In this document: positions 44,044 through 52,832 of the stretch, piece after piece | Layout: every line of letters begins with the position of its first letter | How positions within the stretch are numbered: position 1 is the stretch's first letter | Assembly (NCBI GenBank): GCA_030530875.1 | Contig: JAUMUD010000001.1 | Location: 68,092 to 132,091 of the forward strand | DNA length: 64,000 nt | DNA from: Corynebacterium sp. | GTDB taxonomy: Bacteria > Actinomycetota > Actinomycetes > Mycobacteriales > Mycobacteriaceae | Direction of reading: 5' to 3' | Notes under the pieces: generated by a model | What the model was told of the DNA's origin: nothing | The model's database searches: none | What the model saw: only the letters and a program-made list of their open reading frames with translations | Position numbers and translations under genes: made by a program

Positions 44044-47000
44044 CTAGCCGGTAATACTAATGATTTTCGGCTTTTTCTCAGGCTTTTTCTCACCCTTTCC
44101 ACCCCGCACATCAATGAGCGGAATATTAAACATTGTGTGCAAGAACTCAGCCACCCACTGAACCAAATCCACATCACGCATTGGCGGATCAGTAAGCTTC
44201 TTACCCGACTTTGGAATGGACAGCTGAATAGCCTTAGCAGCCGCGCGATAAGTGGCACCCGGATAGAGGCGCTTGAGGCGCACCTGCTGGGAATCGAGCA
44301 ATTCCACCGGATGAACCTTAATGCGCGTGCCCTGAATACCAATATCAGTTATGCCGGCCAGACGGGCCGCCATGCGCAGGCGCGCAATAGAAAGCAGGCG
44401 TTCCACTTCCTGCGGAATAGGACCGTAACGGTCTTCCATTTCCTCCACTACCAGCTGAATCTCACCCTCGGTCGCGGCCTGGGCAAGCTTACGGTACACC
44501 TCCAAGCGCAGGCGCTCCGCATTAATATAGGCCTCTGGGATATGCGCATCGACGGGCAAATCAATACGGATTTCCTTCGGGCTCTGGTCAGTGGCATCAA
44601 TGACCTTGCCATCAGCCATGGCACGGAAGGCCTCCACGGCCTCACCCACCAGACGAACATAAAGGTCAAAGCCCACACCAGCAATATGACCGGACTGCTG
44701 GGCACCAAGCACATTACCCGCACCGCGCATCTCAAGGTCCTTCATGGCCACAGCCATGCCGGCACCCAGATCATTATTCTGCGCAATGGTGGAGAGACGA
44801 TCATAGGAGGTCTCTGTGAGTGTCTCACCCTTTGGGTAAAGGAAGTAGGCATAGCCGCGCTCACGACTACGGCCCACACGGCCACGCAGCTGGTGCAGCT
44901 GGGAGAGACCCATATGGTGCGCATTTTCGACAATGAGCGTATTGGCATTGGCAATATCCAGGCCAGTTTCCACAATAGTTGTGCAAACAAGCACATCGAA
45001 TTCGCGGTCCCAGAAACCCTGGACGGTGCGCTCCAGCTGCTCCTCACTCATTTGGCCATGGGCCACCACAATGCGAGCTTCAGGCACGAGTTCTCGCAAC
45101 TCACGGGCGCGCTTTTCAATGCTCTTGACCTTATTGTGGACATAGAAGACCTGGCCATCGCGCAGAAGTTCACGCCTAATGGCCGCCGCAATCTGCTTTT
45201 CCTCCTGCGCACCAACATAGGTAAGCACCGGGTGGCGCGCCTGCGGTGGGGTCAAAATGGTGGACATTTCGCGGATACCCGCCATGGACATTTCAAGGGT
45301 TCGCGGAATTGGCGTTGCGGACATGGTGAGCACATCCACTGCCACACGCAGCGCCTTAATATGCTCCTTATGCTCCACGCCGAAGCGCTGCTCCTCATCA
45401 ATAATGACAAGGCCAAGCTTCTTCCAGGAAACACCAGTCTGCAAAAGACGGTGGGTACCAATGACAATATCAATCTCACCATCGGCAAGGCCCTTGATAA
45501 TCTCCTTGGCCTCCGACTTTGGGGTAAAGCGGGAAAGGGATCGGATAGTGACCGGGAAGCCCTCCATACGGGTGGTGAAGGTGGCCAAATGCTGCTGGGC
45601 AAGCAGGGTTGTTGGCACCAGCACCGCCACCTGCATGCCATCCTGCACTGCCTTAAAGGCGGCACGCACAGCAACCTCGGTTTTACCGTAGCCCACATCA
45701 CCCACGATGACGCGGTCCATAGGCACGGTTTTCTCCATGTCCTCCTTAACCGCATCAATGGCAGACATCTGGTCTTCGGTTTCCACATACGGGAAGTTAT
45801 CTTCCATTTCCGCTTGCCAGGGGCTATCCGGTGCAAAAGCATGGCCCGGTGTGGACTGGCGCTTGGCATAGAGTTCGACCAATTCGCCGGCAATTTCGCG
45901 CACTGCGGCGCGTGCCTTCTTCTTGGTATTCTTCCAGTCCGAACCACCCATCTTGGAAAGACTTGGGTTCTCACCACCCACATAGCGGGAAAGAAGATCC
46001 AAAGAATCCATTGGCACAAAGAGCTGATCAGGCGCACCACCGCGACGGCTTGGCGCATATTCCAGCACCAAATACTCGCGGCGGGTTTGGTCATCACCAA
46101 TGGTGATCGTGCGCTCCACCATCTCCTTAAAGCGGCCAATACCGTGGGTTTCATGAACCACCAAGTCGCCTGGCTTCAAGGCGAGCGGGTCCACGCGGTG
46201 GCGTCGTTTAGCTGGGCGACGCTTCTCACCAGTTAAGTCCACAACGCGGTTACCGGTAAGGTCAGTCTCCGTAATGACCACCATCTTGGGGCCACTAAAG
46301 ACCAGGCCAGCATGGCTAAGGGCCAAATAAATATTGACCTGCCCCGCCTCAGGCTTAGCACCGGGCTCCATAATTTCGGCAGGAATATGCACCTCAAGGA
46401 AGCGCTCCTTCATGCGCTTGACCGTACCCTGCGCTGGGGCAATAAAGACACCAATGCCACCGGATTCCACATGGAGCTTGAGCTTTGCCATCATGGCAGA
46501 AATCTCAGCAGGGTCACCCTTCGGGGCCGGTGCCGCCTCACAATCAATAGGAAGCAGGCTGGATTCATCGAGCTCCATCATGCCGGGTGGGGTCAGATTC
46601 CACACTGCCCCGCCGGGGGTCTTCTCCGCATTCTTAATTAGCGAATCATAGGAGCGGTAACTCGAAGGCTCCAAATCAAGATCAGCAGCTGCCACAGGAC
46701 CATTAGCACCCATGGCTGCGGCCTCCCAACCGGCCTCAAGGAATTCCATATCCGTATTAATGAGGTCAGCCACACGGGTACGGACCTTCTCCGGGTCCAC
46801 AATCACAGTGTGGGTATTCTCCGGGAAAAACTCCGGTAAGGCCTTAAAAGGAGCATCGGAAAGAACCGGGGTCAAGGCCTCCATGCCCTCGGTATAAATG
46901 CCATCGGAAATACGGCTAAGAATCTCCGCCAAGGTCTGGTGATCCACATGATTGGGATAGAGCTCAGCAGCACGATTTTTCACCGCATCGGTGATAAGCA

Positions 47001-47679
47001 GGGACTTTGCAGGGTAGATATCCACATGGCGGGGTGAGAATTCCTCCGAAAGGGCACGCTGATCTGCCACGGAAAAGGCGCGCATTTCCGAGATTTCATC
47101 GCCCCAGAATTCCACACGGACCGGATATTCGGAGGTCGTAGGAAAGATATCCATGAGGCCGCCGCGAATGGCATATTCGCCCTTCTTGGCCACCATATCC
47201 ACATGCTTATAAGCAAGGCCCTCAAGATCATGAGCCAATTCATTCAGGTCATATTCCGCATCAATATCGAGGCTAATGACCCGTCGCTCATAGCTCAGCG
47301 GCTGAGAATATGCCCTCGCAGGGGCAATGACCACGGATAATGCACCCTGACCCAAAAGATCGAGCACCCGCGCACGGGCACCAATCACCTCTGGGCTAGG
47401 CGAGAGCCTCTCATGAGGAAGAGTCTCCCAGGATGGCATGAGCGCCACCTTATCGGCCCCCAATAAAGAAGAAAGCTCACCATAAAGATCCTCGGCCTCA
47501 CGCCCGGTGGCAGTCACCACCAAAAGCGGCACCTTCTTGGCAGCCACACCCAAAATCCACGGACGAGTTTGCACCGCACCGGTCACATGCAGGTGATTCT
47601 CACCAAGGTTATGGATAATGCCCTTAAATTTTGGATCAGTGGCCACACACTTTAGAACCCCCTCAAGTGCACCCGCCAT
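44044..47679 (-). CDS. mfd: Transcription-repair coupling factor Mfd
   Basis: Mfd, 1211 residues, removes RNA polymerase stalled at lesions and recruits UvrA. Order of domains seen: UvrB-like N-terminus (PSWETLPHERLSPSPEVIGAR), RNA polymerase-interacting Tudor-like part (LKPGDLVVHETHGIGRF), RecG-like motor with Walker A VGDVGYGKTEVAVRAAF and DEEQ box IIDEEQRFGVEHKE, translocation motif near QLHQLRGRVGRSRERGYA, and the C-terminal TRCF domain (YRKLAQAATEGEI, EDRYGP). Complete. Its ATG overlaps the TetR stop (TAATG). Confidence 0.97.
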   Translation of the reverse strand: MAGALEGVLKCVATDPKFKGIIHNLGENHLHVTGAVQTRPWILGVAAKKVPLLVVTATGREAEDLYGELSSLLGADKVALMPSWETLPHERLSPSPEVIGARARVLDLLGQGALSVVIAPARAYSQPLSYERRVISLDIDAEYDLNELAHDLEGLAYKHVDMVAKKGEYAIRGGLMDIFPTTSEYPVRVEFWGDEISEMRAFSVADQRALSEEFSPRHVDIYPAKSLLITDAVKNRAAELYPNHVDHQTLAEILSRISDGIYTEGMEALTPVLSDAPFKALPEFFPENTHTVIVDPEKVRTRVADLINTDMEFLEAGWEAAAMGANGPVAAADLDLEPSSYRSYDSLIKNAEKTPGGAVWNLTPPGMMELDESSLLPIDCEAAPAPKGDPAEISAMMAKLKLHVESGGIGVFIAPAQGTVKRMKERFLEVHIPAEIMEPGAKPEAGQVNIYLALSHAGLVFSGPKMVVITETDLTGNRVVDLTGEKRRPAKRRHRVDPLALKPGDLVVHETHGIGRFKEMVERTITIGDDQTRREYLVLEYAPSRRGGAPDQLFVPMDSLDLLSRYVGGENPSLSKMGGSDWKNTKKKARAAVREIAGELVELYAKRQSTPGHAFAPDSPWQAEMEDNFPYVETEDQMSAIDAVKEDMEKTVPMDRVIVGDVGYGKTEVAVRAAFKAVQDGMQVAVLVPTTLLAQQHLATFTTRMEGFPVTIRSLSRFTPKSEAKEIIKGLADGEIDIVIGTHRLLQTGVSWKKLGLVIIDEEQRFGVEHKEHIKALRVAVDVLTMSATPIPRTLEMSMAGIREMSTILTPPQARHPVLTYVGAQEEKQIAAAIRRELLRDGQVFYVHNKVKSIEKRARELRELVPEARIVVAHGQMSEEQLERTVQGFWDREFDVLVCTTIVETGLDIANANTLIVENAHHMGLSQLHQLRGRVGRSRERGYAYFLYPKGETLTETSYDRLSTIAQNNDLGAGMAVAMKDLEMRGAGNVLGAQQSGHIAGVGFDLYVRLVGEAVEAFRAMADGKVIDATDQSPKEIRIDLPVDAHIPEAYINAERLRLEVYRKLAQAATEGEIQLVVEEMEDRYGPIPQEVERLLSIARLRMAARLAGITDIGIQGTRIKVHPVELLDSQQVRLKRLYPGATYRAAAKAIQLSIPKSGKKLTDPPMRDVDLVQWVAEFLHTMFNIPLIDVRGGKGEKKPEKKPKIISITG

Positions 47680-48374
47680 TAACGCTCCTCACCATTGTGC
47701 GCGGACTCTGCCTCTTGACCCTCATGGTGATGGGCATGGAGACTACCATCCTCGGAGTGCTCCTGCTCCTCCCAGGTCATTAGGGTTGGTTCCTTTTCCA
47801 TCCCAGCCAAGCCATTCCAGCACAGGTTCACAATATGGGCGGCGACTACTTCCTTAGCGGGTTCGCGCACCTCCAACCACCACTGGGCCGTCATGGACAC
47901 CATACCCACCAGGGCCTGCCCATAAAGGGTCGCGGTATTAGGATCAAGACCCGCGCGCACAAAAGCCTTGGCCAGAATATAAGAGACCTGTTCGACGGCG
48001 TCGACAAGCATGGTGGCATAAGAGCGCTCACCAGTTGGGGTCACATCGCGCGAGAGAATTTGGAAGCCGTCGGTATGCTCCTCCACATAGGTGAGCAGGG
48101 CCAATACGGCTTGCTCAATGCGGTACTTGGAGCGCCCCATTTGCAAAGAATCAGTAATGAGCTGCTCTAGGTTACGCATCTCGCGGTCCACAACCACCGC
48201 GTAGAGCCCCTCCTTACCCCCAAAGTGCTCATAGATGACAGGCTTACTCACGCCAGCCCTTGCAGCAATTTCCTCAACACTAATGCCATCAAAGCCCTTT
48301 TCAGCAAAAGCCTGACGGCCAATAGTGATAAGTTGCTCTCTTCTTTGACTACCTGACATGCGCTGTCTAACCAT
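47679..48374 (-). CDS. TetR family regulator upstream of mfd
   Basis: Regulator of 231 residues with a TetR HTH: RREQLITIGRQAFAEKGFDG, ISVEEIAARAGVSKPVIYEHF (about residues 10-55). It ends in a His/Glu-rich tail (HAHHHEGQEAESAHN) that could bind metal. The gene order glmU, TetR, mfd is conserved in mycobacteria (Rv1018c-Rv1020). ATG 48374 is chosen since TAAGAT (48387-48382, minus) lies 7 nt upstream. It is coupled to mfd by stop/start overlap, so it may control mfd. Confidence 0.85.
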   Translation of the reverse strand: MVRQRMSGSQRREQLITIGRQAFAEKGFDGISVEEIAARAGVSKPVIYEHFGGKEGLYAVVVDREMRNLEQLITDSLQMGRSKYRIEQAVLALLTYVEEHTDGFQILSRDVTPTGERSYATMLVDAVEQVSYILAKAFVRAGLDPNTATLYGQALVGMVSMTAQWWLEVREPAKEVVAAHIVNLCWNGLAGMEKEPTLMTWEEQEHSEDGSLHAHHHEGQEAESAHNGEER

Positions 48375-48459
48375 AAAACCCATCTTAGCGTGTAGTGTGA
48401 CATAAGCCTGATTTTCCGGTATAGTTCTCATTGCGTGCGCGCTCAGCGCAAAGACGCCA

Positions 48460-48531
48460 TTCCCCATGGTGTAATTGGCAACACTCTGGTTTTTGGTACC
48501 AGCATTCTAGGTTCGAGTCCTGGTGGGGAAG
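48460..48531 (+). tRNA. tRNA-Gln (UUG)
   Basis: 72 nt, no encoded CCA. Acceptor TTCCCCA/TGGGGAA, anticodon stem CTGGT/ACCAG with loop TTTTGGT (anticodon UUG), T loop TTCGAGTC, discriminator G73 as expected for glutamine. It lies between the divergent TetR gene and glmU. Confidence 0.93.
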
Positions 48532-48577
48532 CTCCCTTAGAGCACTACTAGTCATGACCCCCAGTCAGGAGACATCA

Positions 48578-50092
48578 ATGTCAGCACTGGTCGAGTCCCC
48601 ACGACTCGATGACTTGGCCGTTATTATCCTTGCGGCTGGTTCCGGTACAAGGATGAAGTCCCATACCCCAAAGATGCTGCATTCTGTGGCGGGTCGCACT
48701 ATGCTCGGCCATGCTCTTCATGCAGCAGCCGGCCTAAATCCCAAATATCTTTGCGCCGTGATCGGCCACGGTCGCGATCAGGTTATTCCCGCCATTGAGC
48801 ACACCATCCCTGAACTTAACCGCTATGGCGTGACCGAAGTTCTTACTGCCGTCCAGGAGGAACAAAAAGGCACCGGCCACGCTGTTGGTGTAGGCCTGGA
48901 GGCCCTGCCTGCGGATTTCACCGGCACGGTTCTGGTTACTACCTCCGATGTACCAATGCTCAATACTGAGACCCTTAAAGCTCTCTTGTCTGAACATGAC
49001 ACTAAGCCTCGTGCGGCCGTGACTGTTCTTACTACCAGCATTGATAACCCAACCGGTTATGGCCGCATTACCCGCACCAATGATGGTGAGGTCACCGGCA
49101 TTGTGGAGGAAAAGGACGCAAGCCCCGAAATTAAGGCCATTAAGGAAGTCAATTCCGGCGTTTATGCTTTTGATGCCCAGTTGCTGCGCACCGCGGTGGG
49201 CCAGCTTGATACCAATAATGCCCAGGGCGAGTTTTATCTCACCGATGTGATTGGTATCGCCCGCCAGCATGATCGCAGTGTCCGCGCCCATCGTATCGAC
49301 GACTCAGTTCTTGTCGCTGGCGTTAATGACCGCGTGCAGCTGGCTGCATTGGCTAAAGAATTCAATCACCGCTTGTGTGAACAAGCAATGCGTGGGGGCG
49401 CAACCATTATTGATCCGGCAAGCACCTGGATTGATATCGATGTAAAGATTGGCCAGGACGTCACTATTGAACCTGGTACTCAGCTTAAGGGACATACTGT
49501 TATTGCCGATGGATGCACCATCGGCCCGGATACCACTCTCACAAATATCACCGTCGGCGAAGGCGCCTCAGTCGTGCGCACCCACGGTTTTGATTCTGAA
49601 ATTGGTGCCGGCGCAACAGTAGGTCCCTTTACCTTTATCCGTCCGGGCACAAAGCTCGGGCCGAAGGCTAAGCTTGGTGGCTTCGTTGAGGCGAAAAATG
49701 CCACCATCGGTCGCGGCTCCAAGGTCCCTCACCTTACCTATATTGGCGATGCCACTGTGGGTGAGGAATCCAATATTGGTGCTTCGTCCGTCTTTGTTAA
49801 CTATGACGGTGTGAATAAGCATCACACCACTGTTGGTAGCCATGTTCGCACTGGCTCCGACACGATGTTTATCGCCCCGGTCACCGTGGGTGATGGTGCC
49901 TATTCTGGCGCCGGCACTGTCATTCGTCAGGATGTCCCACCAGGTTCCCTGGTTGTCTCCGGTGGGGCGCAGCGAAACATCGAAGGATGGGTTGCTGCGA
50001 AGCGTCCTGGAACCCCCGCCGATGAGGCAGCCCGCAAGGCCATTGAGGCCGGAGTGCCCATCCTTAACCCAAGTCATGAAGAGGAAAACTGA
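48578..50092 (+). CDS. glmU: Bifunctional GlcNAc-1-P uridyltransferase / GlcN-1-P acetyltransferase
   Basis: GlmU, 504 residues, makes UDP-GlcNAc for peptidoglycan. The N-terminal uridyltransferase has [20 protein letters not shown] (near residue 14) and QKGTGHAV; the C-terminal half is a left-handed beta-helix with hexapeptide repeats ([18 protein letters not shown]) and the acetyl-transfer region [17 protein letters not shown], then [16 protein letters not shown] 48578 has AGGAG 7 nt upstream; the longer open frame would run through the tRNA-Gln gene. Operon with prs. Confidence 0.96.
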   Translation: MSALVESPRLDDLAVIILAAGSGTRMKSHTPKMLHSVAGRTMLGHALHAAAGLNPKYLCAVIGHGRDQVIPAIEHTIPELNRYGVTEVLTAVQEEQKGTGHAVGVGLEALPADFTGTVLVTTSDVPMLNTETLKALLSEHDTKPRAAVTVLTTSIDNPTGYGRITRTNDGEVTGIVEEKDASPEIKAIKEVNSGVYAFDAQLLRTAVGQLDTNNAQGEFYLTDVIGIARQHDRSVRAHRIDDSVLVAGVNDRVQLAALAKEFNHRLCEQAMRGGATIIDPASTWIDIDVKIGQDVTIEPGTQLKGHTVIADGCTIGPDTTLTNITVGEGASVVRTHGFDSEIGAGATVGPFTFIRPGTKLGPKAKLGGFVEAKNATIGRGSKVPHLTYIGDATVGEESNIGASSVFVNYDGVNKHHTTVGSHVRTGSDTMFIAPVTVGDGAYSGAGTVIRQDVPPGSLVVSGGAQRNIEGWVAAKRPGTPADEAARKAIEAGVPILNPSHEEEN

Positions 50093-50097
50093 TATCC

Positions 50098-51069
50098 ATG
50101 AACCAACTCTCTGATCCAAATAAGCTCATGCTTTTCACGGGTCGTGCTCATCCAAAGCTGGCCGAGGCCGTGGCCAAGGAGCTCGGTGTTGAGCTGGTCC
50201 CAACTACCGCCCGCGATTTCGCCAATGGTGAGACCTTCGTCCGCTACGAAACCTCCGTTCGCGGTGCTGATGCCTATGTGCTTCAGTCCCACTGCCAGCC
50301 AATCAACCAGTGGCTCATGGAACAGCTCATCATGATTGATGCGCTCAAGCGCGGTTCCGCTGACCGCATTACCGCCATTCTCCCCTTCTACCCTTATGCC
50401 CGCCAGGATAAGAAGGCCCGTGGCCGTGAGCCTATCTCCGCTCGTCTCGTTGCTGACCTGCTTAAGGCCGCTGGCGCTGACCGCATTGTCTCCGTGGACC
50501 TGCACACCGATCAGATTCAGGGCTTCTTCGATGGTCCAGTGGATCACATGCACGCCATGCCAATCCTGACCGACTACATCAAGACCAACTACGATCTTGA
50601 TGGTATCTGCGTGGTCTCCCCTGATGCTGGTCGTGTGAAGGTGGCTGAAAAGTGGGCCAATATCCTCGGCGATGCCCCACTGGCATTCGTGCACAAGACC
50701 CGCTCCACTGAGGTTGCTAACCAGGTTGTTGCTAACCGCGTGGTTGGCGATGTGACCGGCAAGACCTGTGTGCTTATCGACGACATGATTGATACCGGTG
50801 GCACCATTGCTGCTGCTGTGGGCGTGCTGCGTGATGCTGGCGCCAAGGACGTCATCATTGCCTGCACCCACGGTGTCTTCTCCGGCCCTGCCCGTGAGCG
50901 TCTCTCCCAGTGCGGCGCCAAGGAAGTTATCACCACCGATACCCTCCCACAGGAGCATGAGAACTGGGATAACCTCACCGTTCTCTCCATCGCCCCACTG
51001 ATCGCCAAGACCATCAACGCCATTCACAATAATGGCTCGGTTACGGACCTCTTCATGGGCCAAGCGTAG
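50098..51069 (+). CDS. prs: Ribose-phosphate pyrophosphokinase
   Basis: PRPP synthetase, 323 residues, converting ribose-5-phosphate and ATP to PRPP for nucleotides, histidine and arabinan precursors (decaprenyl-phosphoryl-arabinose) in this group. Motifs: TARDFANGETFVRY, FYPYARQDKKARGREPI (near residue 97), DLHTDQIQGFFDGPVDH and the PRPP loop CVLIDDMIDTGGTIAAA (near 225). Begins 5 bp after the glmU stop. Strong codon bias. Confidence 0.97.
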   Translation: MNQLSDPNKLMLFTGRAHPKLAEAVAKELGVELVPTTARDFANGETFVRYETSVRGADAYVLQSHCQPINQWLMEQLIMIDALKRGSADRITAILPFYPYARQDKKARGREPISARLVADLLKAAGADRIVSVDLHTDQIQGFFDGPVDHMHAMPILTDYIKTNYDLDGICVVSPDAGRVKVAEKWANILGDAPLAFVHKTRSTEVANQVVANRVVGDVTGKTCVLIDDMIDTGGTIAAAVGVLRDAGAKDVIIACTHGVFSGPARERLSQCGAKEVITTDTLPQEHENWDNLTVLSIAPLIAKTINAIHNNGSVTDLFMGQA

Positions 51070-51132
51070 TGAAAAACTTCGTTTTTCACTACGGGGAGTA
51101 GGATTTTCGTTACGGGAAGTAGGATTTTCCGT
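51065..51132. repeat. Hairpin plus two 21-bp tandem repeats after prs
   Basis: A perfect 13-bp stem (51065-51077 with 51081-51093) spans the prs stop codon. Directly after it, TACGGGGAGTAGGATTTTCG (51090-51109) and TACGGGAAGTAGGATTTTCC (51111-51130) form two near-identical units with a 21-bp period. The second is closed by TACGG...CCGTA. No long U tract follows the hairpin. Confidence 0.7.
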
Positions 51133-51150
51133 ACAGAAAATTTAAAAAGT

Positions 51151-51187
51151 GAAGGTGCAGCTCAGCAGAGTTTGCTCCTTCATTTTT
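51151..51187 (+). terminator. Probable terminator of the glmU-prs unit
   Basis: GAAGG-T-GCA pairs with TGC-T-CCTTC across a loop of about 14 nt and is followed by ATTTTTCTTTT. The rplY -35 box lies within its right arm. Confidence 0.55.
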
Positions 51188-51200
51188 CTTTTGCTAGAAT
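51172..51200 (+). promoter_or_regulatory. Promoter of rplY
   Basis: TTGCTC (51172-51177) and TAGAAT (51195-51200) are exactly 17 bp apart, with a TGC extended -10 motif. Transcription would start near 51207, leaving a leader of about 145 nt. Confidence 0.65.
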
Positions 51201-51204
51201 TATT

Positions 51205-51300
51205 GAGTCTCGGCGAGGGCTTTAGGGCCGTTATCGACGCGATTATAGGTATATACCTGCGCAGACTCGACGAGCGTTCGAGCACCGCAGGTTTTTTCTT
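51205..51300 (+). promoter_or_regulatory. rplY leader with candidate attenuator
   Basis: The hairpin ACCTGCG (51255-51261) / CGCAGGT (51286-51292), with an inner CTCGA/TCGAG stem (51266-51270, 51278-51282), is followed by TTTTTCTTT, an intrinsic terminator about 50 nt before the gene start. GAGTCT (51205-51210) at the transcript 5' end is complementary to AGACTC (51263-51268), so an alternative antiterminator pairing is possible. Confidence 0.55.
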
Positions 51301-51351
51301 TATAAAAATCGCGGTGGGACAATGACACTTCGATTTAAAGGACTTTTTTAA

Positions 51352-51975
51352 ATGGCTCACAACGCTATTGCTCTTGAAGCAGCTGCACGTAATGAGTTCG
51401 GTAAGGGTGCTGCCCGCCGTGCACGTCGCGCTGGTCGTATCCCAGCTGTTATCTACGGCCACGGCACCGACCCAATCCACATCACCGTTGATCTGCTTGA
51501 GTTCCAGGCTATTGTTCGTAACCACGGCGTGAACACCGTTGTTAATGTCAACATCGAGGGTGAGCAGCAGCTCGCCATGATCAAGGCTGTTGACCAGAAC
51601 GTTCTGACCTTCAACATCGACCACGCTGACCTCCTGGCCATCAAGAAGGGCGAGACCGTCGACGTCGACGTTCCTGTTGTTCACGAGGGTGAGCCAGTTG
51701 CTGGCACCATCGTCATGCAGGCTGCTGAGACCATCAGCATTGCTGCTGAGGTTATGTCCATCCCTGAGGAAATCACCGTTAGCGTTGAGGGCCTCGAGGC
51801 TGGCGCACAGATCACCGCTGGTGATATCAAGCTCCCTGAGGGTTCCACCCTCGTTTCCGATCCTGAGACCCTGGTTCTCCACGTCGTTGAGCCAGCTGAG
51901 GCTCCAGCTGAGGAAGAGGAAGCTGTTGCTGAGGGCGAAGAGGCTCCAGCTGAGGAAGCTGCTTCTGAGGAGTAA
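51352..51975 (+). CDS. rplY: Ribosomal protein bL25, CTC/TL5 form
   Basis: Protein of 207 residues: L25 domain binding 5S rRNA (about residues 1-95: AARNEFGKGAARRARRAGRIP, then VIYGHGTDP), the longer TL5/CTC C-terminal domain (LEAGAQITAGDIKLPEGSTL in part) and an acidic Glu/Ala tail. Proteins of this form are also called general stress protein Ctc. AAAGGA precedes the ATG. Strong codon bias. A structured leader suggests feedback or stress control. Confidence 0.95.
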   Translation: MAHNAIALEAAARNEFGKGAARRARRAGRIPAVIYGHGTDPIHITVDLLEFQAIVRNHGVNTVVNVNIEGEQQLAMIKAVDQNVLTFNIDHADLLAIKKGETVDVDVPVVHEGEPVAGTIVMQAAETISIAAEVMSIPEEITVSVEGLEAGAQITAGDIKLPEGSTLVSDPETLVLHVVEPAEAPAEEEEAVAEGEEAPAEEAASEE

Positions 51976-52009
51976 AAACCTCTCTGCCCTGCTACTGGGC
52001 ACAAATGAA

Positions 52010-52040
52010 GGCCGTGAGTTTTTATACTCACGGCCTTTTT
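52010..52040 (+). terminator. Terminator of rplY
   Basis: Perfect 10-bp stem GGCCGTGAGT / ACTCACGGCC with loop TTTTAT and a TTTTTCT tail. Nearly the same sequence recurs at 61866-61893. Confidence 0.88.
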
Positions 52041-52058
52041 CTATCCCCCGCCCGGCTT

Positions 52059-52832
52059 TTACCTGCCCGGCTTTCGCATACGGGTAGAAACATACATGAA
52101 GATGGTGGCAAGGACGAGAATCCATACACCAATATAGACTGCCGATACCCACTGGAAATGACCAAAGCCAGCATAAACAATCAGGTCACGTGTAGCACGG
52201 CTTGGGGTTAAGCGGCTGAAGAAATCCGCATAACCATGAAGGGCATCTGGTGGCACATACATACCGCCAGCCACTGCAAGGATGAAGTAAAGAACCTGCA
52301 GAATAGAGCTCACAGTGCGGATATTAAAGATGAGTCCCAGGATGCCACCAAGCAAGGACCACATCAGAACTGACCACAGCACTGCTGGTAGCAAAGCCAA
52401 TAGCGCCCAGCTAAATTTCATGCTGGTAAGGGCGGCGCCAATCAGTACCATCACAAAGCCACCGAAAACCACCTGTACAATAACCGTCAAGGCGTGGGCG
52501 GTCAGGCGTGGGAATCTATTAATCGGCAGCGGATGAAGATACTCACTGTACCCATCCTTCTTATCCATAGCTGTCACGATCGAAACCGTAAAGAGCGTAC
52601 AGGAGAAGGCAACCAGGGAAACAATCTGAAGAATAAAGCCGGTGGTCTGATCCCTGGTCGATTCGCCCGCATCCGAAGGAACCACATAAAAGAGCAGGAA
52701 GAGAATTGGCATAAAGAAGTTACCAGCAAGGGAACCGGAGTTACGCGCTAACTCTTTAAAGGCGATTCGAATATGGGCCCCGAGGACAGCAGGCATGCTC
52801 GGTGGGGCAAAGGTCAATGTGTTAGTCGTCAT
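52059..52832 (-). CDS. ABC-2 type exporter permease
   Basis: Membrane subunit of 257 residues with six hydrophobic segments (about residues 37-53, 65-90, 110-135, 145-170, 175-197 and 228-248) in the ABC-2 layout of DrrB-type exporters. A GGMYVPPDAL segment precedes the last helices, as in other drug/polyketide or lipid exporters. Its ATG overlaps the end of the ATPase reading frame by 11 bp, so it was translationally coupled. Because the ATPase gene has a stop codon in mid-gene, this permease may now be without a working partner. Confidence 0.8.
   Translation of the reverse strand: MTTNTLTFAPPSMPAVLGAHIRIAFKELARNSGSLAGNFFMPILFLLFYVVPSDAGESTRDQTTGFILQIVSLVAFSCTLFTVSIVTAMDKKDGYSEYLHPLPINRFPRLTAHALTVIVQVVFGGFVMVLIGAALTSMKFSWALLALLPAVLWSVLMWSLLGGILGLIFNIRTVSSILQVLYFILAVAGGMYVPPDALHGYADFFSRLTPSRATRDLIVYAGFGHFQWVSAVYIGVWILVLATIFMYVSTRMRKPGR

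Noticed and set aside
44038..46236. A 732-codon open frame on the plus strand
   Set aside because: It is wholly antisense to mfd, whose helicase motifs are unmistakable. The translation is His/Leu/Asn-rich with no domain, a by-product of mfd codon bias.
48431..48577. N-terminal extension of glmU
   Set aside because: The extension runs straight through the tRNA-Gln gene and lacks the family N-terminus; ATG 48578 has a good ribosome-binding site.
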